16,948 bases of DNA, from NCBI GenBank assembly GCA_028565635.1, contig JAOXYB010022347.1, positions 1 to 16,948 on the forward strand, written 5' to 3'. The position numbers and the translations under genes are program-made. Numbering within the stretch: position 1 is the stretch's first letter; each line of letters opens with the position of its first letter. Below the pieces are notes generated by a model. The model searched no databases, was not told the origin of the DNA, and saw only the letters and a list, made by a program, of their open reading frames with translations. This document shows, piece after piece, positions 1 through 10,200 of the stretch. The stretch comes from Phoronis ovalis (lineage: Eukaryota > Phoronida > Phoronidae).

Positions 1-628
1 TAATATATATATTATCGCAAAGACAATTTATAACCCGTTATTTTGATATATAACACTTTGTAATTTACTTATTAACCGGATCGCGATTGGAGGAAAATTA
101 AATTGAACATGGGAATTTTTCAGTGGTGCGCGAGTATCTGACGCAACGTCACATACAAAGTAGTCTATTGAATTATATGCGCATTAAACAGTCCAAATGT
201 TATAAATATTGTTAGTATTATGTGTGAATTATATTTTATTTCGAATAGTTTTTACATGAGTCGTTAAATAAAATATTCAAATGTTTACTTGATAAAGGTT
301 TAACTTGTACCCAACATTGGTAGCAAGAAATTCTTTCTGCTTTGAATAAATCAATAAATACATGTAGTATTTCGCATATGCAAGAAAATATCAACTTTAA
401 TGTAAAAGATACCTTAAAAGCACTTAATCCCACAACCCTTAACAATTTATACTCGGTGAGATAAAACGTGAAATAAAACGGGCTTGTTGGGATGACAATT
501 ATTCCTTATTTGAATGCGTCTCATCAAAAAAAGGGAAAAGAAACTAAGTAAACATGCCTTTTAATCCAGCCCACTGTTCATTTTGCATAGTTGTATTGTA
601 AACTTGACAGGAAGTACCTCCTTAAATT

Positions 629-634
629 TATAAA
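629..634 (+). promoter_or_regulatory. TATA-like box
   Basis: TATAAA followed by GCGGCTCCGC, in an otherwise AT-rich flank where chance TATA matches are common. What makes it worth noting is the GC-richer stretch after it and the ATG about 85 bp downstream at 717. It could serve NOS candidate exon A. Confidence 0.25.
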
Positions 635-716
635 GCGGCTCCGCAGCGTATGAAACGAGACGTGCGTCGGCGCCCATAGCTGCACCCTAGTGACCGTGTT
701 TTTTTTAACTGTTAAC

Positions 717-803
717 ATGTCGGATATTAGATTTGCCCAAGACAACGGAGTGAACATTTTAACCAAAAGTTATAAGTCAAAGGAAAAAATCCTTATCCAA
801 CAT
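717..803 (+). CDS. candidate NOS first coding exon (A)
   Basis: ATG at 717 (AAC before it, A at -3) opens MSDIRFAQDNGVNILTKSYK and continues in frame to TAA 816-818. A phase-0 donor, CAT|GTAATA at 804, or an earlier GGA|GTGAAC, would join in frame to the exon at 1984. The ATG lies about 85 bp downstream of a TATAAA box and after a locally GC-richer stretch (635-700). No similarity to a NOS N-terminus was recognised. Confidence 0.25.
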
Positions 804-1580
804 GTAATATCATTTGTATAAATGTTTTAAAAGCCAATATTTATATTTCTGAATTTATACTTTACTGCTATTATAGCCTGATGATTCACCAATAAACCTT
901 TAAATTAATTAAATACAAACTGCAATTTTAATGTAGATTATATTTAAAAATATAAACTGCAAAGTAATGATTTACATCCATACTTCAATCGGAATTTAAA
1001 TTAACATTACTAGAATAAGAGATATTAATATCAAAAAAATCATTTTAAACTGATACCATTTTAATTCCATATCATCATTTTCTGATGCAATCAATTTTAT
1101 GTGAATGATGACGTACGTACATGACGTGAGGATACTTTTTAAACCAATTTCCTTGAGAGTTTTAGATGTTCTTCAACTCAAAAGCTGCCACCAGAAGAAC
1201 TAAAAAGTTATTAAAACTATTAAAAACTAAAAATAAATAAAGATTGTTTTAATAATGCCTTTTTCAGTTTAGAGACAATAATTATAAATATAATTATTTC
1301 ACGACTTACTCCAGGACCAAATTGTTTACTATTTGTACAATATAGGCCTGAGGCCTAAATTATTAATGGACAACCACATAACTAGGAATTGAAGGAACTC
1401 TAATTTTGATAAAAATAAATGGCTATTTACAACTTTTCAATTCGCGTGTCGGTTTTGTTCCTGCGGTTTTTCTACTGGGTTAATAGTTAAGTACCTGCCC
1501 TGTCACATGTTTGACTTAGAGGTAGTATAATTAAACTATAGCTAAGGTTTTAGGCGGGTGTTTTAGGCAAATATTATGAA

Positions 1581-1589
1581 ATGAAGGCA
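1581..1589 (+). CDS. candidate NOS first coding exon (B), three codons
   Basis: ATG AAG GCA is followed by GTGAGT, a near-consensus donor, in the phase needed by the exon at 1984; the intron would be 394 bp. An out-of-frame ATG at 1576 makes a two-codon upstream ORF. The evidence is only the splice signal and the phase, so this is a weak alternative to candidate A. Confidence 0.2.
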
Positions 1590-1983
1590 GTGAGTGCTCT
1601 GGTTGGCGACGTTACGGATAAATTTATTGACGAAGTAAATTAAGAGCGATCATTTCGAAGTGGGTACATTTCAGCCGTTCTTTATATAATTTCTGATTTA
1701 TCATCTTTGACATAAAAATTATATCGTTGTTGTATAATAACGCTTGCGATGTTAAACTAGTCTATCATGGTCATTTATTAAAATGTATCCCGGAGGGTGT
1801 GTTGCTTGGTTTTATGTTAAATATGGGGGCTTCGAGGGTAAGATAATTTGCCAATACTCAAGCTTTACTATTATTCTCGAAATTATGTTGTAGAATGAGA
1901 TGCCATGTGTCATTTAACACCTAAGGAAGCGTTTTATTAAGTAAATCTTATTAGCCTAGGTTTACAATTCAATTTGATTTTAG

Positions 1984-2199
1984 GCGGGTAAGCCAAATGG
2001 AGTTCCCAACGGAAAATCTATAAGAATTCGACGTTCGACATTGCCACCTACGGCGACATATCAGGGTGTCTTATCCGAATCATATGAGGATCAAGCAAAG
2101 AATAAACTGAAAAAATCTCACGAAAGCAACTATATTCGATTAAAAAACATCGCTGATGGAAATGAAATAACAGACACGTTATACCGAAATAGTTCACAG
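1984..2199 (+). CDS. NOS: NOS exon a (first recognised): N-terminal extension and start of oxygenase
   Basis: Residues 1-72, beginning [17 protein letters not shown] and running into [18 protein letters not shown], which matches the xxRxKNxxxxxxxxDTLH start of NOS oxygenase domains. Acceptor is ATTTTAG|GCG and donor is CAG|GTAAAG, phase 0. TAG at 1981-1983 is in frame, so translation must enter by splicing. The first 30 residues are basic and probably disordered. The exact acceptor is inferred. Confidence 0.85.
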
Positions 2200-4168
2200 G
2201 TAAAGACGCTGATGATGCACTAGAATATTGCACCAACAGCTTCTTAATTTTTTAAAACGTATTTTGAAGTGCCATGTATTAGTCGGATTCTCTTAGAATG
2301 TTATAGTTTTAATATATTTTATTTTAAAAAACCATGTGTGTCATCATGTTATATGCTTTGGTAAGATTCATTGTGTTGACGGAAGGTAAGACACTATATA
2401 ATATAGTCCCAAAATAAAGTTACAATTAATCCAAAACAGTATTTTATAAACATTCGACAGCTTTAGTTTAACAGAACTCTATGTTGTTATATTGTTTAGA
2501 TATAATATCCGCCAGTAGCAAACATAAACGTTATACTGGAAATTTTGTTTTCCAAATAGTCACCATGTTTGTGTCGCCGGAATAATAACTATCTTTACAA
2601 ATATTGCCCACAGGGTTTTATTATCAGGGAAGATTAGATCAAAATCGAATTGTATAACCTCCTGATTTATGAAGCAAAGACTATTTCCTTCTAGACGTTA
2701 CGGTGACACTATTGCATAGAAATAAAATCATGAAAGCTGTTGCTTTGAAATATACCTGAACACTGATGAAATGGTTGTATATAATGAAAATTCAGAAAAT
2801 TAAAAATTAAATTAAATTAAGACATTTACAGTCAAGTATATTGTTCACTGTAAATATACATTTAGCGTCATCTCATCATCTTAAGTTATGGGATAAATGC
2901 AAACACTTGAGTAAAAATCCTATTTCCAATTCCTATAATTGTTTTAAAAACACTTAGTAGTGTAGTCGCATATTTCCCACATTCCAAATTAGAGTACAGT
3001 ATCCGTATTTACAGCCAAATACTACATACAAGGTATCCGTGTGAAATATGCTGACATAATTAATTTTTATTGATTATTTGTGTGAAAATAGTAAATTTTT
3101 ATTTAAAAAGGTGTAACACATTTAAAAGTACATGTATGAATATTCTAATTAGCAATCAGATTTTTGCGTTTTGACCGATTATACAATGCACCAATACAAT
3201 TTATACAAAACATTATTTCGCTAATTTTATTGTCTCAGAACATATTTTGTACGCCTGAAGGATGCAAGGGGTCCATCCTGACCCACAGAGAGCAACTGCA
3301 AGAAACGAGCACTGTGAAGAAAGTGGAGGACATAGTGCGACAGGCTGAAGATTTTATTACACAGTACTATGAGCATATTCACAGGTAAAAATCGTCGCCT
3401 TTTCTAACATGCAAATGAACCAAATCGTAGTTGTCAAAGATCTAGGTCTCGTAAATTAACGCTGAATAAAGTAAAATATTTCCTTACACACTATTTTGAG
3501 CTTATTCTCTTTGTCATCACATGAGTAAATCATACCATAGCTAAAGAAAATAAAGTTTAAAGATTGTTATTACCAGTGCTCATCGGGGTGCTCATATGTA
3601 GGTAAGCCGTACCGTTTTCTTTAACAAGAGCGGATGCATAACAGTAATTAGCAAGCCACCGCATCAATGATATTCATGTGACACCAAATAAAGTTCAATA
3701 TAGGAATTATATGTTAAATAAATCCATTTTTTATATCTAATTATAATCAGAAAAAATACATGTAATAAGTGCTATAATATAACCGCAATTTTCTCTCCAT
3801 CATCGCCTTGCTATGGATGGATATAAGTGAAGAAGTACTGTACTTTAACTACCTAAATAGGTGACCTACGCAACAATATATTAACAAAAAAAATCTAATC
3901 CTGCGCATCGCTACATGTCATTAGAAATTATTTTAACATTGGTATATTTATTTAGTCTTGGCACACTGTCCCACCGAACCCGATGGGATGAAATCAGATC
4001 CTGTATAGAAAAGACTGGGACATACGAGCTTACTTTCGAGGAACTTTGTTTTGGGGCAAAAACTGCTTGGAGAAATGCAAGTCGATGTATTGGCCGAATA
4101 CAATGGAGTAATTTGGAGGTCAGTCGTGTGCGCATTATCTAATCCGACAATGATATATCTCGACCCTG

Positions 4169-4200
<32 letters not shown>

Positions 4201-7200
4201 ATTTCTTTCTTCTTTTCTTTCCTTTTTTCTTTCTTTTCTTCTTTCTTTTTTTTCTTCTTGCCCGCTCTTGTTTTTTTGTTGGTATATTTAATTATTTAAG
4301 AAAAATTACTTTGATTTCTTAATCTACTTCCTAATTTACTTATTAAACACGTAAACCGATGCAATTGAATAATAATCAAACAGGTAAATAAATTCAAAAG
4401 GTCGACTGATTGCTTAATTTCAGATAAGAAATAGATGAAATAAAGTTTCATAATTATAGGTTCTGGATGGGAGACAGTGCAAAACTGCAGATGAAATGTT
4501 TGAAATGTGTTGCAAGCACCTTGAGGTAGCTACAAATGGTGGCAATATAAGGTATGACTATGGCAGTCAGTATTATTATTCCGTAAATTTTACATGTATA
4601 TATGACCTCTTATAAGTGTATTTGTATTGTACTTTCAAGCAACTGCTATCGTGGCTACTGTAAAAACACTATAAATGGCAATTAGTTGTTTTCGTTATTT
4701 CAATTTCGTATTACAAAATGGTACATTAATTAGTACAGGCGGTATTTAATCTTATTCTGAAAATAAGTTTACGGTTTCGTGATTACCTTTTAGGGCAGTT
4801 ATAACATTATTTAGACAACGCACAGGTAACCATACTAATGATTATCGAATCTGGAACCATGAACTCATTAAATACGCCGGATATAGACAACCAGATGGCA
4901 GTGTTATCGGGGATCCGGCTGAAGTAGAATTTACAGAGGTAAGGATGAGCATGTTACTTGGGGAAATAAAACTTAATGTTTGTGATTGCTTGTACAAATG
5001 TTACATTTCCACCATTTCCTTTTGTATACACGCCTATACCACAGAACCGGGGTAGAATGGGCTGTCATCTAAGCAAAACACATAAAAAACTTTATTTAAC
5101 ATTTTTCAAATGTAGGCTTCATAGGTCGTAAAGTTATAATATGATGGCTGTTGTGTTCATGCAATAATACTCACGTGTATTAGCTGAATGTTTTGACAAC
5201 GTAAAAATAACATGGCTGCTGCAATGAGACAGTCCTACTCACACTGGAATAATTTTGTCTCTGAATATGAAACTCATGGCACAGCATAGATGTTTCTTAT
5301 TTTTCACTTTCAGATCTGCCAGCGTCTAGGTTGGATTGGCAAAGGAGGCCGATTTGATGTTTTACCGTTAGTGTTACAAGCTAGTGGAGAAGATCCGAAG
5401 TTATATGAAATTCCGAAAAACTTAATACTAGAAGTAGCAATAAAGCATCCTAAGTAAGGATCGGACTTGCGATTATCAGATTTTTTTCCTAATTCAATAG
5501 CACAATCCTAACTTCGAGTAAACGTGCTAGTATAGATTTTGATCATCCGTTATTTAATAAACATTTTTCTTCTTCTAAAAGTCAAAAATCATATGAAGCA
5601 GAAATTACAGCAGACTAAGTTTCTTATTTTATACATACATACTATAAAAGTGGTTTTGATAAGTATGTACTGTTTTAATTTTGCCTATGAGATAAAAGTT
5701 ACAAGAATCTTATGAGTATTCTCTCTCTTGCAGATACGAATGGTTTGAACAAATGAATTTAAAGTGGTTCTGCGTGCCTGCAATAAGCAATGTTATGTTG
5801 GATGTGGGAGGATTACAGTTCACTGCTGCCCCCTTTAATGGCTGGTACATGCAAACGGAAATTGCTCGAGATTTTTGTGATGTAAATAGGTACAATATTT
5901 TGGAGGTTAGTAAAATACATTTAGGCCACTGACAAAAATGAAGATTGCTGTGAATACTAGTAGACTTGCATTTAGTATTCACTTATTATTGATATAGACT
6001 ATATATATAACGTGAAACAGGTAATACGTGGTACTAAACTTTATCAAGGACAACAGCATTATTTGAAGGTGGTACCCAGTTCATTACTAAGTTTTATAAT
6101 AAAACGGTCAGTGATTAGTGAAAATGTCAGTATTCGAAGGAACCCATTGTAGATCAGGTACGAGTCTTGTCATTTTGCTAATTTACTTTTCAGGATATAG
6201 CAAAGCGTTTAGACTTAGATACGAAGTCTAGTATATCCTTATGGAGAGATGAAGCTTTCATGGAAATGAACAAGGCAATATTATATAGTTTTAAGGTAAA
6301 TGTATTATTTATCAGGTATAAGGATTACCAATGTGGCTTACTTGTTGAATTGATATTAACCACTTACAGACTGAGTATTCCTGCAAATGAAAAAATATAC
6401 TAGTAAAAAAGAAGTGAATATAATATTAAGCAAAATCCATTAATTTTTATATAGGTCATTAATACGACAATAAGTGATCACCATTCGGCTTCAGATTCGT
6501 TTATAGCACACATGACCAATGAACAACGTTTAAGGAGAGGTTGTCCAGCCGATTGGGTATGGATAGTGCCACCACTAGGCGGCAGTCTATGTAAAGTATT
6601 TCATCAAGAAATGATGAATTATCATCTGCGTCCGTCGTACGAATATCAAAAAGAGCCATGGACAATGCATATATGGTCAAATAATCTACTTGCCCGCACG
6701 TTTGCCCTTGATAGATCAAGGTCTCTCACCAGTTTTAAAAGTTGTGCTTTGTAAGTATGTCCAGCTGAACCTCCGTTAGTCATTGTAGGCACAAATTGTT
6801 TGAAACTGAGCTGCTAGACGCGCATATACATTATATTAATTAAAATACATTGTCACCAGTGGCATTAAAATGCTGGCTAAATACTGAAGATATGTTCTGT
6901 GTATGTAAAATACTAGTACTTAGAATCAAGTATATCTAGTATATCAAATAAATTGTAACATATTATCCGAAGCTCTAATTAATATTAAGGTATTAAATGT
7001 ATACTCTTCTTTTTCAGAGTTGTGACATTTGCTACAATGTTAAGTAGCAAAACTCAAAGTTCCAGACACAACGCTATAATACTTTTTGCCACGGAAACGG
7101 GAAAATCTGAAAGATATGCAAAGCAGGCTTGCAGTGTACTACAAAGAGCTTTCAAAACAAGGGTAAGCAGAAAAATGCCGTGCAGTAGTAGTATATAATA

Positions 7201-10200
7201 GTAAAACCCAAGTTTGCGATTGCTCACGGGTTATCGGCCATTAACATGTGTATTCATGCTATTTTGCAACAAATGTTAAGATTCAACCACTAAAAATCTT
7301 AATAACAACTGTTTGAAATTTCTTTTTCCTGCACAGGTCTTTCGAATGGACTCGTATGATTGTGACAAATTATCAAAAGAAGAACTTGTATTAATTGTTG
7401 TCAGTACATTCGGCAACGGCGATCCACCAACTAACGGAGCGACATTTTACAGCAAATTACAGAAAATGCAAGACAATGGGTGAGGCTGCAAAAATTAACA
7501 GAAATATAATTTTGTCAGTCTAGTTTTAATTTTGATGTTTTAATGCGTGACATTTATTTAGAATAAAACAATCCTGAAGTTTCATATCAGCAAAGTACAA
7601 ACTCTCAGGTAAACACCTCTAATGCAACACAAGACGTAAATAGAAGGCAACATGTATACTTTTTATCTCTGTTAAAAAATACGTTCACCAAAATTTGGTA
7701 GGCCTAATCCAAGTGTTATTTTAAAATTGTTGTACAAAGCACGCCTGTAGGTTTAGTAATAAATATAATTTGTAATAAAATATAATATTTTGTTGCAGTG
7801 TAAAGCTAGCTAATGTTCAATTCAGTGTTTTTGCTCTCGGATCCAGTGCCTATCCACATTTTTGTCGACATGGTAAAAATGTAGACCGACTTTTAGGAAG
7901 TTTGGACGCTCGTAGAATATGTGACGTCATGACTGGTGATGAGCTCAGCGGAGAGGCAGAAAACTTTAGCGATTGGCTGTCTTGCACATTTAAGGTAAAA
8001 ATTTTGTACTGAATGCATTATCCATAAAAATTCATCCAATTGAGGTGATGATAACAAATTTGAGGAAATGATAAAGTAACATTGCTGAAACTAGAGAATC
8101 TGCTTTTTGGAGCTATGACTGTAATTTAAAACATTCCATTGATTTATTTCTCCAGAATGCATGCAACAAGTTTGCCATTCGTGGCCTCAGTATTGCTGGT
8201 GAACTAAAATATATTAATCCAGATGCAACGTTATGGTCTCCGGAAAAGTTTAAACTTATAGCAGTGTGTGACAGGAAACAAGACAGCATAATTGATGGAT
8301 TATCAGCTTTGCATCACAACAAGATATATGCAACAAGTTTAATATCACGGGAAAATCTTCATTTGGATGATTCAGAGTAAGTATTATATTTATGAACATT
8401 TTAAAAGTGATGATGCTAGTGACCATGGTGAAGATGATGACGGCGTGATGACAATGACAGTGACAGCAATAATAATTGTTGTTATTGATGATGATGATGA
8501 TGATGATGCCCTAGCTGAGAGAGCGGTTAGCCTTATTACAGTCTTCTGTTAAAAAGATAATAGTGATTTTAATGGTCGTGACAGCAATAATAACTGATGT
8601 ACCTTATACATTTTGTTTTCAGTGACAAAACCCTTATCATAAAATTAAAAATGGAAGGATCTAGTATGACGTATGAACCTGGAGATCATATTGCCATTTT
8701 CCCTCAACATGACTCAGATGCTGTAGAGCTGATTCTTTCTCGTGTACAAGCTGACATTGACGTCAACCAACCTATAGATGTAGAATCGATGAGTTATAAC
8801 TTTCACCGTAAGTCGGCAGTAGCTATAACAAATAAATTAAATAATTATACAAACATGGGTCCTAAAATACGTGCACTAGAAAATTGCATTGCGTCCATGT
8901 AAAAGCCATACACATAAGACAGGATAATAGTAACTAAACTTATTCGGTTTTCTTCAATAATGGGTTTTATGTGGACAGCAATATACAAGCAGTTCACTCT
9001 TCTTTTCTTTGATCAAGGTGGTGTGTTTTTTTTCGATATAACATTGCTTTTGGGTCGAGTGCCCGTTAAGAGTCTATCCAGTGAAACTCTAATAATTGCC
9101 ATACATGTATCGGTTACACGCGCATAATGTTTCATGTATTGTACATTTGGTGAATTTTGTAGAAAATGCCCATCTACCTCTCTGCAGTCTTCGAACTGCG
9201 TTATCCTGTTATCTAGACATAACAACACCACCTCAGCCGCAATTTTTAAAATGTTTGACACACATGGCAAAGAACTCTGAAGCAAAGAGATTAGCAATTC
9301 TGGCAAAGGTATGTTCATAAATATTTAAAAAATAAGAGGACTCAGATATAAACGGACATAACTGTAATTTCAATACGTTATTCACCAAGTTCATATCACA
9401 CAAACTTGATGTTAGCTTTTCTTTCATAACGCAATCCATAATTACGATTGGAGTATCTACTATTGGGAGTTTTAACTATATTTGAGAAAAAAAAATATAT
9501 TTAATGTAAAAGAAATCATTTGTTTTTTTAATTGGGAAAAAGAAAGATAAAAATAGGGGCTTACTCATTTTTCCAACCCTAATTGATGTTCTATTACAAT
9601 ACAGTTGTTACTTCACAATACAATCCATAATTACGATTGGTGTATCTATCACTTCATTTTGATAAGAAAGAAATTATATTTTAAAATGTAAAGTGAATCA
9701 TTTAATTTTTCAAGGGGGAGAAAGAATACGCAAGATGGAGGTTTACTTATTTTCCATCGCTAATTGATGTCCTGCTAGAATTTAAATCTCTTGTGTTAAA
9801 CCCTTCTTTATTGATGACTCAGTTGCCTGTGTTGCAACCACGGCTGTACTCCATCAGTTCCTCTCTAGCAGCACATCCTGGAGAAATTCATTTAACGGTG
9901 ACACTTGTTTCATACACTATGAACGGTGAGTTATACTATAGTAACTTTGACATAATGTAGCTTTGAGAAATCTTTTTGGTGAAATTTAGTAGTACCATTT
10001 TTAGGATCTTACAATACTGTTTAAATTTTTCTAGAGGTTCCTTGTTCTCTGTTCCCTGGGTAACAGTTTTTTGTTTCCTTCCTATGTCATTACAACTCAT
10101 TCTCACAGGCATGTCTTAATGTTAATACATTTAAAAAATGCATTGAAAAGAGGTCAACGATCTCTATCTTGTTTATCTATTGTTTTTGTTTGATTTTACT

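Larger units (their letters stand above)
1..1983. other. 5' flank of NOS, no confident gene
   Basis: AT-rich, with short unrelated open frames on both strands and no recognised protein. Besides the candidate first exons and TATA box it holds two TGACGT half-CRE motifs 13 bp apart (1109-1114 and 1122-1127) and a 15-bp palindrome, TAGGCCT-G-AGGCCTA (1343-1357). The 5' untranslated region and promoter of NOS are expected here or further upstream. Confidence 0.5.

Noticed and set aside
578-766. 62-codon minus-strand frame in the 5' flank
   Set aside because: No recognised protein; the + strand of the same segment has the better start context.
1548-1989. TTTTAGGCGGGT at both 1548 and 1978, the second at the NOS exon a acceptor
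   Set aside because: A 12-bp match with no extended similarity on either side; most likely chance.
4051-4299. 82-codon frame rich in Ser/Phe
   Set aside because: It is a shifted reading of exon c running into the pyrimidine microsatellite.
8367-8552. Acidic Asp-rich frame
   Set aside because: Generated by the GAT repeat in an intron; it spans a confirmed NOS donor site.
9336-9422. Possible third, older copy of the exon p duplication
   Set aside because: Only a short TTGATGTT match with wrong spacing; not enough similarity to claim.
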